Positions 11,701 to 26,700 of a DNA stretch of 64,000 bases are shown here, piece by piece; the first letter of the stretch is position 1; the number at the start of each line of letters is the position of its first letter. The position numbers and the translations under genes were made by a program. The notes under the pieces were generated by a model, which worked only from the letters and a program-made list of their open reading frames with translations, searched no databases and was not told where the DNA came from. Origin of the DNA: Corythucha ciliata (Eukaryota > Arthropoda > Insecta > Hemiptera > Tingidae); the NCBI GenBank assembly GCA_038030265.1, contig CM075939.1, positions 26,517,253-26,581,252 of the forward strand, given 5' to 3'.

Positions 11701-14700
11701 GAATGGGCCATCAGGGCGAAATTTGTTTTTGTGGCAGCGAAACCCATACGAAATGTATTTTTAGTGCGAGCCACAGCCCGGTGAAATTCCTTTTGAATGG
11801 CCTAACTCCGCGAAATTCTTTCGGAACATAGGACATCCCTGAGAAATTTTGTTCTTGGATGTTATAGCAGACCCGCGAAATTCCTCTTTAAAATGGACCA
11901 ACACGGGTTTGGAAAAGAAGTGTGAAATCCCGTTGGCTTTTAGGGGAGGCAACCTCGCGATATCGATTCCTGGCATGTTAAATATGCAAAACTGGTTTTG
12001 GAAACAGCCAAACTGACGAATTGCTTTTTAGAAAGTGCCAGAGGTGAAATTATTAATTGAATTAGCCACAATCGCGCTCTATGAATGCCAAATCCATGAA
12101 ATAGTTTGTCTTCTAATGTGCCCAACTGCCGGATTTGCTTTTAACGTGGATAACGTTTTACTCGAGGTGTATAGTTAGTGATTCAATGAAATGCAAAAAG
12201 GACCTCAGAGCACTTGCGCGCTGCCTTCTGGTGGAGCACGAGGTGCGATGGTAGTGGAGGAGAAGGAGACCCTGAATCTGTCGTGTGGAGTAGAGAAAAG
12301 TGAGTTACTACGCAAAACGTTATCCACGATTTATTTTAACGGTTCAATCCCGTAAATTCGTTTTTTTTTACGGAGTCAAAACCCGTAAAATTGGTTTGTG
12401 AGCAATGATCCACAAAATTTGGATTTAGAAAGGGTCAAATCCGTGAAATTGATTTTTCACAATGCGAAATTTGGGTTGAAAGGGGTGAAATTCATAGATG
12501 CTAGCTACCGACGTGACCCTTATTCTCTGCTGACTCAGGAATCGTGACTGTGGTGACGAAGGTGACTCGGAAATCATCCGTTTCGTCCCTTCGGTTACGA
12601 AGAGTCACGTTTAGGTGTGTAATGCCCTGGTGGTGACGAAGGTGGTGAAGGTGGGAGGACCTTGCCCATCCCTAGAAAATGTTTTGTTACGGCCCTGCCC
12701 CTGCCCATGAATTCACGTTTTTAAGTCCAGTAAACTGCAAACGGTTAAGATACAGAGCGCAGTCCACGGTTTTCTTGTCTCGTGGCCCAGTGCCGCTTGC
12801 CATTCGGTGGTTTAAGAATCATGAATGGCCATGCCAAAAGAACTGAAGACGTCATTGTGGTGGAAAGACGGGGACTCAAGGACTCAATTAGGCCAGGCGG
12901 TCCCATTTGAAAGTGTAATAGCAAGGAGTACTCGCTCAAGCCAGCCGAGAGAAACTCTATAGTACACTAATTCTTTTTAAAAATCGCCTCCAAAATATTT
13001 CAATCCGTGCATGCATGGCCCCTCTTGTTGTCGCCTTGACAATGCTGCAAGAAAGGTTTTGAAATTTAACAATTATTCATAAAGATATTTATATCGAAAA
13101 ATATTGGTATTGAGGAAATTGTCGATGAATTTTCAAAAATAGAATCATTAAAAATTAAGATTTAATACTTGTACGTACGGCTAGAGTGACGGGGGGGGGG
13201 AGCATTGGGCTCAGGGCCTAGCCCCCTGAACATTTTAGACTAAATTCGCCCCTGCACAAAATTGTTTTGAAACTGAACATCATACACAGTTAATTTTTTT
13301 GTTAGCAAATTAAAATTGCCATACATCTTGTACTGCCGCCTGAATTAAATTGTACTGTCCTTTTTTCGTTTTCACTTTTAAACGCTTTCACTGAATTGAA
13401 AATATTATTCAGATTGACGCCATATAAGATCGTTGTGGTCTCAGGAAGATATACGCCAGCACGTGTTATACGTTTCACTTTATACGCTATTTTTCAAGGT
13501 GCGAGATTTTATCGGGATGACGCCCTCCCTTCAGCACTTCTTACCACCCAGGAGAAACATTTTTTTTTTCTTCAATAAAATTGTCCTTCCCCTCCTTTTA
13601 AAAGCCTTTTACTTTCTCAAGGAAGCCCACAGACAATACCACTGGGAATTTCTGTTCCGATTAATTGATTAATTTTTGTCGGTTTGAAAGTGGAAAATAA
13701 TTCGCGAGGAAGTACGATTTTCATTCGTGTGGAGGATTGATATGAATTGTTTTGCAGTAATTGTCGAGGAAGGGAGGGGAAGGGGGATTAATGTTGGGCA
13801 ATTGAAGGTGTAGGCGAGTGCTATAGTCGTCCAGGCAAATAGTGTCTGACTTAACTCTTCCTGATTCAATGGATTGAAGAGCTAGTGCGCGAATTTGGTC
13901 AATTTAGCCAAAGTTTTCATGTGTTCATAGGGAGACTTCCTAAATTCAGCGGATGAGTAAAAATGTCCATCACATTTATCATTGGCCGCGTTGCAAAACT
14001 TCAGACTTGTTCAGCGCTCAATGAGCACTTAGTCTTTTCTTTTGCCGTTGCAAAACTGTCAATCTAGCTCAGCGCTGAGTAAGTGTTTAATAATCCAACT
14101 AAACATGCTCCGAGGTGTTTCGATAGCCTTTTTTATCGCGATGAAACCTTTCTGCCCTCTTTTTTTCAAAGTTGCCATAAAAGTTCAACGATGGTTGTGA
14201 CAACAGGGCCGAAACTAGGGAGGGGCAAAGGGGGCACGTGCCCCCGGTGGCAACTTTAGGGGGCGGCTATTTTTTTTTTTTTTTTTTGCTTAGTAAATAT
14301 TAGATCCTTTCGGGCGATCTACAGAAGCTATAAAAGTTACAAATTTTTAGGTTGTTTACATAGCAACATGTGTTTAATTGGTTTAAAAGCTACACAACTT
14401 GCAAAATTTGTAACTTTTGTAGGTTATGAGGTTCGCCCGAAAAGACCTATTATGGGAATGTATCTTTGCCAACGGTTCAACAGTTGAATTACAGTACTAG
14501 TAACCACAGTAATAAAAAAATTAAATTCTCGCTCTCAAGGTTGTTAACTTTAACGAATAATTTTTTTCACACTTTTTTATATTCATCTTACAGTTAGTTC
14601 TTGTCTCAAATTTTTGGAGGTTCCTCAAAGAGAGCAATCAATTTTTCAATCGACAAGATACACTTCAGGGCCACACGTGTAATACAAGAAAAAGAAAATT

Positions 14701-17700
14701 ATGAAGGAAACTAAAAATCCCTATCCGAATCCGCCCTTAATGTACCATGCTCCATTCTTTTCTACAGGTTCTCCCACTTCAAGGGGGAAAACCGTTGGCG
14801 AAATCCGGCGACAAGACGCGGCAACTATTTACCGGCTTTTCGGATAAAAAAATCGCCTCGACACCTCATCGCCAGTTTGTCACTCTTATCATGTTAAATG
14901 TACAGTCCCTCGGTTGTTTCCACCCGAGAAGGCTAAAACCGCTTTTCGGATTCCGCTATCAGAATGCCACTGCACTTAGGCACTATGGTTGGTGGTGGAA
15001 TAACTTCTAATGCGGGGGTGTCAAACTAAAATTCTCGGCGGGCCGCACGAGTCCCCTCCCCTCCTTTTAATATTGAAACAGAGACGCAAGAAACTATAAG
15101 TAAGGGCTCGAAAACAATCAGTTAACTAACAAAATGATGAGAAAACTATTTAGAGACCAAGATCCTACGGAGGAGTTACACCTAACTTGTATTAACCCTA
15201 CCACCGATTCGAAAGTGATTGAAGGTGACTATTACAGGATTTGGGAACTCTTTGGTGAAGAGTGTAAGGGGGGGGGGGGTAAAGGCGGCAAAATAGAGCT
15301 TGCCCCCCCTCAGAAAATCCCTAGTTTCGGCCCTGGTTGACAACAAAATGAAGGAAAGGAATATTATTAGTTTTTAAGCCATAGAACTTGATTAATATTT
15401 AATTTTTAGAGTTTTGGCTTATTGCAATATTAAGCCAAAAGCCTAAGGGTGCGTTCATAGTGAATCACCTTCACTGCGATACCTCGATGAGCGATGCCCC
15501 GATGAAACATCGATGAAGAACAAACATCAATAATTGTATAGGACTGTTCATAGTGAAGCACCCTCACTGCGATGTGATCTTCGCTACCTCGCTACGATCA
15601 TCGATGATTTGAACCATATGGTTCCTCGACCCCCCTCCTGCCCGTTGCTTTTTTTTTTTTTTCAAAATAAGGGTTAAAGCTTGAAGGAAACAGGTGTGCG
15701 TGACTTACGTAAATTGTGTGAAGGTGGACTTTGAAAGATTTTGAAAAGAAAAAAAAAAGGCAACGGACGGGAGGGGGGTCGAGGAACCATATGGTTCAAA
15801 TCATCGATGATAGTAGCGAGGTATCGAAGATCACATCGCAGTGAGGGTGCTTCACTATGAACAGTCCCATACAATTATTGATGTTTGTTCTTCATCGATG
15901 TTTCATCGGGGCATCGCTCATCGAGGTATCGCAGTGAAGGTGATTCACTATGAACGCACCCTAAAAATAAAATATCAATGAAGGAAAGGAAGTTACTAAC
16001 CTTCCGACTATGATAACGGGGAGGTGAAAACTCACAAATCACCGTTGCAAAACTCCAGTAAGCACTTAATTCTACGCTTCAGTGTTTAAACAAGAGCCCC
16101 GAGTTTTGAAACGCAACCAATATCATGTGTGTTAGTTTTGTAACCTAGTCCATCATTGTGCTCATCGATGAATTTAGGAACACGTCCATTCATGTACGTT
16201 TGCATAAAAACCAACGAACAAGACACTCAAGGGCTGTTTCTGGGGGGGGGGGGTCCAATCCTTTTTTAAAGAAGAATAAAAACAAAAATACAGGAAAGAA
16301 AGAATGTTCACTTTCATTTAATAAGACGCGCGCCCTTGAGATAATTATTTCTTCATTGCCTAAATGAGTCCTTTCATTCACGTTCACAGTACCTTATTAT
16401 GTGACAGAACAATTTCTTTCTTTATTAAAAAGCGGCGCTTTCTAATGATGGGCCATAGATTTTAGGCAGTCAAATTTTTTCCGACCCCCTCCCACCACCC
16501 TCTTTAATGACGCCCCCCGTGCACCAACTTTCACCCGCTTTCCACCTCATCAAACACCCCCCCTTCCACCCGAGAAAAAAGATTTGAGAGGACCGATAAA
16601 TGGGTCGAAGCAAATGTCGTAGTTTATAAAAGGGTTTGTTGTTGCGATTGGTGAGGGGGGTGTTTCGCGTCGTCTCGAAAGTCGATAATATCCCGTCGGC
16701 GGGGGTTTCGGGAGTCAAGTTCAACCCCCAAGGACTGACCTACATCTATTTTTCACGCTGCCTCCGACTTGAATTACATTTTTTTTTTTTTCGTATCAAG
16801 AAGACTCAACGTAACGAAGCGTGTGAACATTTTTCATTTATTCTTCATTTCCTACCATTGAAAGAGAAAATGTGAAAGAAAATTAGCCGCCTTTGTAGAC
16901 ATTCGGTCTTTAGAAGCTTTTGTTCCGCGGTTTCGATTTAATTATGAAATAATTCGAATGGAGATCTCAAGGTCGCTTTCTCTTGACATTCGAAATGTGG
17001 AAGATGCGACGAAAGAGAGCTAATGAACCCACAAAGTTAATAAACACGAGAAGAGTTCAGAGAAAGGAGAAAGACGAGAGCATGATCAGCTTGTGACGGC
17101 CATTACGAAAAAAATATAAATATGTATGGATTATTATTGAACAATAATGGTAATTCCACACCACACCACACAAAGAACGACAGCAGTCGAAACCGGTACG
17201 CTGATGACTGTCTATTGTTATTAATTAATAGCGATCGCTCGTATTAGTGACTGGTGGATAACAGGAAGGGGGTCACCATGCATTCAGTGATAATTGCTAT
17301 AATTTTATAACAATTTTTTATCAGTCGCGTTTTACGAAATCTCTGCAATAGCATGTTATTCTTGTTGTTGTTTTTTTGCTAAAGCCAATGAACGTTATTG
17401 AGGGTAGCAAACGTCAAGGGGAGAGAATGTTCGCTATGGCGTTTCGTCACGACATCCCGTCGCCGGTACACCAATGTACAATTACGTTATTATTTTTGTT
17501 TCTTGGCCGGGCTGTGTGCAAAATATTGTTCGTAAAAGCGTCTCTTTGGCACATTTAGGGGCTTCTTGCTTTTAACTTGTCCAGGAATTTAATTTTCTAT
17601 TTAGTTCTGTAATGGCTGATGACTAATGAGATAAATACTCTAATGTCAATAATTTTATTAGTATTTCACCCCCATAACTCGAGTCCTTTCGCTAGAACAA

Positions 17701-20700
17701 GGCAGCTAGTCCGTCGTAGTATGCACCAATTTTTGTGACACACTGATTTTACACAAATTCGTTTGTTTATTTCAACAAAACAAAAATTTATTTCTCGCAG
17801 TCGGTAGGACTCGAACCTACGCTCCCAGAGGGAATCTGATTTCTAGTCAGACGCCTTAACCACTCGGCCACGACTGCTTGACGTAGAAGAGGGAAGTCGT
17901 CACGATACAAACATCAGAGTGACAGGGAGGGGGTTTGGAGGGAACCCCCTCACTTCTGAAAAGGCGTGAGTTATTTTTCAGTTCAGCCCAGCATAGAAGA
18001 GAAGAGATAAATGAAAAAAAAAATCGAGGCTAAATTACAATTCCAAGTGACTAATAACGTTTTCCATTTTCCCAAAAACCTGATAATGTACAGCAGTTAT
18101 AATTTCCACCCGTCCCCCATGAATTGAAGAAGGCGGGTGGAAATGAACTGCTTCGAAGCCGAATTTTATGCAAGTGTAAAACGCTATAATTACGTACAAG
18201 TCAACAGCCCATCGATATACAGGGTGGACCCGTATAAGTGTGACAAAAAATTTTGGGTAAAACTACGGTAAAAGTGGAGTAAAATGGTACCTTCGGAAGT
18301 CCTACGTCGATCCGTTCCGGAGTTGCCATTTTCAGAAACTACGGAACATTTCCTTTAAGATGCAGGCCATGATATTGCTTGAAATAATAGTCAACACCCA
18401 GAAATCTGGCATTTTTGCCATAAATTTACGTAGCCTCCATAATTTGTACGTTTTACGAAAAGTCGCTGTACCCAAACGGCTTCCTCAACCATTGGCGAAT
18501 ACAAGGGGGGTGGTAGGGGCGGTCGCCTCCCCCCCCCACCCGTAGGAAAAAAAGAAATTGGGAAACTCTATAAATTTGGTTGAAACCGTTAAAATAAACT
18601 CAAATCTGGAGTTTAAAAAAGACATTGTTGGAGAAAAAAAAGCATTGTTGAACTCATTATCTATTGAGGTTTAATAAATCAAATTCCATCCTTTGAGACA
18701 CCTTATTGGTAGTGACCGGATGTTTTTGAAAAACCAGGATGCAAAATAGCTTCAAACATTGCATCGCAAGAACAGGGCTTTAATCTCGCAGTGTTCATGA
18801 GAGTCATAATAAAATTCGTTGCCATTTTCTCAATTTTCGTTGCGAATTAAAGCTTTTTATTAATATTTATCCACGAATTAGCGGGGTTTCCTCATCTACC
18901 CGCGGGTTAGCGATTTTTTTCACTTTCAGTCCCGAGGTTGCCTTCTGAAGCCGCGAATAAGCGTTTTCCCTATTTTCAGCACTTCTTATCAATTTTGTCA
19001 GTGCATTAGCAATTTTTCTCAATTTTAGCCGTGAATTATTGATTGTCTCCACTTCAGCCGCGAATTTGCGATTTTTCTAAACTTTAGCCGCGAATTATAG
19101 CGACTTTTCAATTGGCTTCTTTCACTCTTGGTCATTAATAAACGCTTTTTCTGATTTCATCCGTGAATTAGCGATTTTTCTGCAATTTAACCGCGAATTT
19201 GCATTATGCCTCAATAATTTTAGCAGCAAATTAGCGTTTTTATAATTTATGCTGACTTTAATTAGCTATTTAGCTATTTTTGTTAGTTTCAGCAGCGGAT
19301 TAGTGTTTTTCTTAATTACAATCCAGGAATTAGCTATTTTTACCAATTTTTGCCGCGGAGAAGCGTTTTTATACGGTGAGTTAGCGATATTTCTCAATTT
19401 TATCCCGATTCTCGCTTCTACTCGCGAATTAGCGATTTACCTCAATTCTAGCTATGGGCGGGGGCCAAGAACAGCACACTCTAAGTTATAGCCGTAAAAT
19501 AAGACCTATATACTCCGAGTTTCGACGATTTTTCTCTCAAGTTTGGTCTGCAACATGCTTCGAGAAACAGCAAATGAGTGATTTTACCCAGTTTTAGCCA
19601 TGAATATTAACGTTTCTTCCAACCTTCTTGCCCCAAGTACAACACTTCTCAATTTCAGCGGCCTATAGCGACCTACATGATCTATAGGGATCAGCGTATT
19701 TTTCTCTATTTTAGCTATGAAGTTGCCTCTGGAAGACGTGAGTTGGTACATTTCTGAATTTCAGCTTCAAGAATAGCGCTTGCGTGGGCTGAATCGAATT
19801 TTAAGCCACTTTGCTGGGCACCTTTTAATGCTCTATCCTCCTAATCGGATGGACTGAAATTCGTCGAAAGGAGCCAAATCCCCGTCCAACCGTACCGAAG
19901 ACTACGTTTCACCAGCTGCTTCCCTTCCCCCCGCACAGCATTGAGTGGTTGAGTCGCGGGGAAGACCCTTCGAAAACGTCGCCTGATAGAGTAACATTGA
20001 TGTGAATGATGAATCAAGCTGAATGAAATACCTATTGCGTCCGGCATCTTATGGAGGGGGGATTATAATGCTTGGCCCCTTGTTACTAGGGTTGCCAAAT
20101 AAACCTTGCCCCCCCCCCTGAGAAAATCCCTAGTCTAATGCTGTGCTTTGTCCTGGATTATTCCCCCTCTCGGTGCACACCCCAATGAAGAAGTTTCGGA
20201 CAGCATCCCCCCTCGAGTTTTTTAGACACTTCCCCACAACCACGAATAACTTCCATTTCCCCCCTGACGACGTTTTGCTTCCCCCCCCCCGGACGGCGTC
20301 CAACCCCTCCCCCCTTGTGTAGACGCCCCCGGGTCGTTCCACGGTAGAATTGCCAGGTCTAACAAAGGAACGTAATCGTGAGTACACAAGGCATTTTGCA
20401 GTGGACAATTACAATAGATATCCATGGCTATCGGGTTGTCGATCACGAAACCATTTGTTTTGTTTCCCATGTCTTCTGTTTTCGCCTGAAAAAAGTTCGG
20501 GGACCACTGGGTTTTCAGGTGTCACCACAATGCCGAAATGTTCTCAAAATCATCAAAGTAGTCACGCACACACGGTTTGCTCTGTTTCGTTAATAAAATT
20601 CGGAAAAACACCTCGCATTAATCTTTTATTAGATAATCAAAGATCAGAGCAAATCTCTTTTCATAACGAGAACGTTAAAAAGAACAGGGAGATTATGACA

Positions 20701-23700
20701 CGGCTCATTGACAGCTGCCTTTTCTTGGCAAAACAAGAACTTCTGTTTCGTGGGCATGTTGAATCTCCCCTTTCTCAAAATAAAGGAAATTATCTCGAGT
20801 TATTAAATTTCTTAAAAGATTACGACCGGCCGTTGGAAGACCTATGTACTGGCATTGACACAGGCTATGACTTTGCATGCGTAGTGTTTGCTCATTGGCA
20901 TCCTACCTTGCCTCCTTTGATTTCCACAATTTCGTCGGGGGGGGGGGGGGCATCGTGCGGTACCCAGAGTTCGGAGGCCACGCTACGCTACTGCCCACAG
21001 ACACACAATGCAGTGTGTCTAAAACGCATGATTAAAACTTCGATCTGCATTTACCTCGCTAAGTCGTTATACCTACCCATCATTCAAAGATCCAAAAAAA
21101 GAAGTAGATTGCCGTAATGACGTCTTCAGCGATGGTTGTTCGACTGAAACCCAACATTTTTGCATTATTACCCATTCCTCGACTGTACTGCAGAAAAACA
21201 GCATTCCCTTCAAATACACAAATAAAGCCAGTTCCGGCCCAAAAATGTATCAGAGTAGCGAACCATTTAAAAGTGGCCTAATATGTTTCAGCCTTTACTC
21301 TAGAAACTAACATAGTCACTCGGAAAACCTTCAATGACACTCATTTAGTCCAAAAAGGGCCAAAATACGGAAAATTTGGCCTCTAGAAACTCATTTTTGG
21401 CCTGAACCCAACAAGGGGCCACAATTTATCTGATAAATAGTTCGGAAAGTCGTATAAAAGGCCGCTAACCCAGATGTGTACCGATGTAAGAAAGGGGGGA
21501 GTACTGCCCCGTGCCCCGGGCCTCCCCATCAGAGGGGACCCCCGAAAAGCTTGAGGATGAAAAATGAGGAATTGAGGATTCTTAGGTACGTGGTACGTGA
21601 AAAGGAGTTTTGGTATAATGGATGGACACAGCGATTTGACTCCTTTCCAGCGATTTTTAGTCCGTCCGACATTGAAAATAGAACGTTGCAGGTGACGAGC
21701 AATGAGTGAGCCTGAATATTCAATTCAGCCCACGAAAGTGCTACTCTAAAGGTTCGAGTAGAGAAAATTTGCGCCCTCGATAAGCAACTTTGCAGTTAAA
21801 ATACCTACGGAAAATACGCTGATCCCCAGTTCTTTAGGTCCTAAACCGGATAAAATTTAAAGATGTGCTGTTTTTGCTGCCAAGTACGCGGCAAAACGTT
21901 CGAGAAAAGCGTGAATATGTGACTGAAACTGTGTTTCTGAAAAAGCGCCCATTCGTGCGGTTTCTTGATCCAACTTCCAGCCTGCGGTTAAAATTCAGAA
22001 AAAGCGCCAATTCAAGGCTGCAAAAAAGAAAAAATCGCGTCTAAAATTGAGGAAAAAACCTAACATAACGCCATTTTGGGGCTAAAGTTGATGGGTAAAT
22101 GGCAAATTCGCAACTGAAATTGAGAAATATCGTCCATTCACTGGGTTTAAAAAAGGCGCTAATTCGCATATAAATAAGCAAAAAACGCTCATTGAAGCGT
22201 TGAGTTGAGAAAAATCGCTAATAAGCGGCTAAAATTAGGACGAACGATAATTCACACCCAAAATTGAGGAAAATCGCCAACCAAATTGCTACAAAAATGT
22301 ATGAAAATCGATAATTCATGAATGAAATTGAGAAAAGGAGCTAGTTACAGCGGCTATGATTAGGGAAAGCTAATTGCGACTAAAATTGAAAATGATCTCT
22401 CATTAATTCGGGCTAAAATTGAGAAAACGCAAAGCCGTGAGTTTTGAAAAAAATACATCGACGTTAAACTGAGAAAAAGCGCTAGTCTGCTGCTAAAAGA
22501 AAAAAATTGCTAATGCGTTCCTGACGTTCAAAAAACAAACAACAAAAAACAACGCTAATTTGCGCCTAAAGCAGGGTTTTCCTATTATCATAAAACGTTC
22601 AGCTCAGCGTGTTTTAAACTGTTTCCCTGGAGTTGAAAAGTAAACATTTTTGTAGTAATTAGAACCACTAGAACTAAGGCTCTATAAACTACGAGTAAAG
22701 ACAGCCTCCATATTGGGACCCTGGAGATAAAATTGATACTGTATCATCTCTTGATAACTTCAAACCCTCTGGTTTTGATTTTCTTTAAGAATGCATTTGT
22801 GTTCTAATTATTTAATCAAAAATTTGTTAAAGCCTGTATGTACGAACGTTTTTTATTTCTCCGTGTGTTGGGGTAGCTGGGGAGTGAACATACTATAAGA
22901 AAAATTGGAAATCGACTGGACTGCTGCAGTGGGTCACGGAAAATGTGACTAATTTTGTTTTTATGACTTCAGCCCGTAAACGTCGTAACGCCAAAGACCA
23001 CCCTTTCCCACTTAGAATAAAATTAGTAGCAAATTAAATTTGCGAAAACGTTTTCTTTGCCAAACCGATTTATTTTCATTCGTCTTACTTAATACTTTCA
23101 GATGTAAAGCGATACGGCCTTTTTTTTGTCTTTTTTGCAGTGGTGATTGTTTTCATCGTCGGTTCCTACCCTTCTTTAATTAATCATAAATAATTTTCAA
23201 AATAGAAGTTGAATTAATTTCCTCTGATGATATGTTCTAACCACAACGTGAACGTGACAACAACTAATAGTTCGAGAGCTGGCGACAGTCCCATTCAACC
23301 GGAAGAACATAGTCACGAAAGGTGTGCAAAATGATAGCTTACGACCTCCTATTTACGAGTCCTGGAGTCTGCCATGCCGTATCTGGGGCCTAAGGATTTT
23401 ATAGCTAATCAAAGTCCTTAATTTGGGACATGAATTTAAACGGAAGAACATAGTCCTGAAACTGGTCTCATTCGAAAGTTTCTATGGGGTTGATTACGAA
23501 TATGAATGTCTGCCGGCGTCTGCCTGGGGCATTTGCCCTCTGTGGCTCGTTAAACTCATGAAATTTGGGAAATTCAAACTAACCGAAAGAACAAAGTCCT
23601 GAAACTGGTCTCATTCGATAGATTTTATGAAGATGATTACAAATATGGTCGTCTGCCGGTGCCTTCTTGGGGCATTTGCCCTCGGTCACCAGTCAAACGC

Positions 23701-26700
23701 ACTAAATTGGGGTTAATAATTAACCAGAAGAACGAAGTCCGAAAAATGGTCTTATGCATCAGTTTTTATGTAGCTGTATACGAAAATAATCGTCTGCCGG
23801 CATCAGTCAGGGGCATTTGCCCTCATCAGTAACCAGACAAATCGCACGGAGGGAACATAACAAACCGGAAGATCATAGTCCTGAAACTAGTATCATTCGA
23901 AAGGTTTTGTGGAACTGATTACGAATATGATCGCCTGCCGGCGTCTGCCTGGGCATTTGCCTTCAGTGATCAGTCAAACTGCACTGAGGGAAAATAATTA
24001 ACCGGAAGATCTTAGTCCTGAAACTGCTGTTATTCGATAGGTTTTTTGGAGATGATTGCGAATACGATCGTCTGCCTGGAGCATTTGCTGTCGGTGGCCA
24101 GAGAAGAAGGAAAGTCCCGACCTGACCGGAAGTCGAAAGGTTTCGTGTGGCTGAATAAAGAAATGATCGTCTGCCCACGTCTGCCAGGGGCATTTTCCCT
24201 CAGTGAACAGTCAAACAGCGCAAAGGGAAATTGCTTCCCGCCAAGGGAAAATGCCCCAAGCAGACGCCGCAGTCGATCATATTCGTATTGAGGACCATGA
24301 AACCTGTTGAATGAGACCTGTTTCAAGACCATGTTCTTCCGGTTAGTTAATTTCCCTTTGCGCAGTTTGACTGATCGTATTGGGCAATTGCCCCTGGCAG
24401 ACGATCATTTTCGTAATCATCTCCATTAAACCTTTCGAATAAGACCAGTTAATACAGGACTATGATCTTCCGGTTAATCATCTTTGCTGTGTGCAGTTTG
24501 ACTGATCACTGAAGGCAAATGCCCCAGGCAGATGGCGGATGGATGGAGTCGATCACATTCGTAATCAGCCCCATGAAACCTTTCGAACGAGGCTAGTTTC
24601 AGGACTATGATCTTCCGGTTAATTATTTCCCCTCTGAGCAGTTTGGCGAGCCACTGAGGGCAAATGCCCCAGGCAGACGGTGGCAGACGATCATATTCGT
24701 AATCAGCTCCATAAAACCTTTCGAATGAGACCAGTTTCATGACTATGTTCTTCCGGTTGAGTGGGACTGTCGCCAGCTCTCGGTCTATAAGTACTATGTA
24801 GACGAAATGCACGTGAATGGGCAGCTGTGGTACGCACTGTGTTTCGCGCACGCTAAAAATTCGAGATTTTCATGAAAAGTACAAATCCTTTCACTTATAC
24901 GAATTATATTTCACAATATTAGGCGTTAAACGTTGAATTCCCAAATGGCAAGATACCATTATCACCTTATCTTATTTATCACGTTGGGTCCCAAGATGAA
25001 GGCTGTCCTTACCTGTGTGATAACTATAGTGCTCTACTAGAACTAAAGCACTATAAAACACGAGTACTGCAACACGGAAATCGGCGCCATGCTTGTTCCC
25101 TCACATGATTATAATTATCACCTGATCTCATTGACAAGTAATATATTTTGATTTATTTCGATCGCGTTCCGCGTTTGTTTGCTGTTACGATACGATGACA
25201 ATTTTTTCATTCATGATATTTTGTTTACCCTAACAACTGAGGGACCAAATATGGCGCTGAAATCCGTGTTGCAGTACCTGTGTTTTAAAGGTTCTCTACT
25301 AAAGTACGCGACACGAAATAAGGCGGGTGTGACTCATCGACTAAAAAACCAACGTTGTGCATTATAGTCCCAAAGATGCGATGAAAAGCTCAAGTCTACA
25401 CCCATAGCTGGCAACGTTGCGCTCCCATCGTTGTCCCTTTGGAGAGCTGTGAGCCGGTGAGCGTTCGTAAAACCCCACCCCAGATCACCACCCACAACGC
25501 ACGGAGTGGCAACAGGGCATCGGAGGGCCGATGAGTCACACCCGCCTTATTTCGTGTCGCGTACTTTAGAACTAGTGTGTGGACTCGGTGTGTGGATGTA
25601 GGATGTGGACTCGGGTTTACCGAGCCCGCCGGCGCCTAAGCGGGCGTTTCGGTCGATGCAATACTCAAGCCCGCTGGGTTGCGAAGCGAGTATTGTATCC
25701 ATTACACCATCGAGCCGCGCTTAAACTCGGCTTAAGGCCGGGTTAGTTACCCCATGTTTATTTTTCAACTGGGGAACAATTAAAAACGCGCCGCGCTAAG
25801 CGTTTTGCGTTGCCAGGAAATACGGAGGAAATAGAGTGCGTCAAAAATTATGAATTTTCAGCGCAAATTATGAAAAAGTGCTAGTTCACAGGTAAAAAAG
25901 GGAAAAAACGATTGACGAAATCACCAATTCGCGGCTGAAATGGACAAATATTCGAATTCGCAGCTAAAATTTTAAATACGCCAATTCGAGGCTTCTGATC
26001 GCAAAAATGGCTAAAAACCCAAATTTACTGCTGTATGTAAAAAAAAAACCACTAATTAACTGTTAGAATTGAGGAAAACGTTATTCGCGACCAAAATTGA
26101 GAAAATTTAGTAATCAAATCACTGCTAAATTAGAGAAAAATGGCGAATTCGTGAATTGAATGGACAAAGAGCGCTAATTAGGGGTTGAAATCAGACTAAA
26201 GGTGATTTGCGGCCAAAATTGAAAAGAATCTGTGGGTTCTAATGGATAATTCGGAGCTAAAACTGAGAAAAAGCGTTAATCCACTGATAAAAGTGGGGCG
26301 GGGGATTGCTAATGTGTGGCTAAAATGTGAAAAAAATCTGCTAATTTGCTGCTAATATTCACTCACTAGCGCGAAAATCACTAACTAGCGCTTATAAAAT
26401 TGAGATTATTCAGCTCAAATTGAAGAAAGTGCTAAATCACACTAACAACGGAAAAAATCGTCTATTCTGGGCTAAAATTGTGAAAATCCCAATTTGCGGC
26501 TAACATTGCAATTACACCAATTCGTAGTTTCATCTGGCAAAGTTCTGCTTGTCTACAAAAATAAGTCAATTCTACCCCTGAATTGGGTGACATTTGAATT
26601 AAGTCTGGCTCCACGTGCCACCTCCAAATGCTTGGCAGACTTGTGTTTTTAACTTCAGTCAGCAGCCAGGAATGAGGAGGAAAAATTTCATCTTGCCGCC

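Noticed and set aside
25651..25716. Functional tRNA-Arg
   Set aside because: The A-box half looks right, but the T stem does not pair and the B box is poor, so I list it only as tRNA-like.
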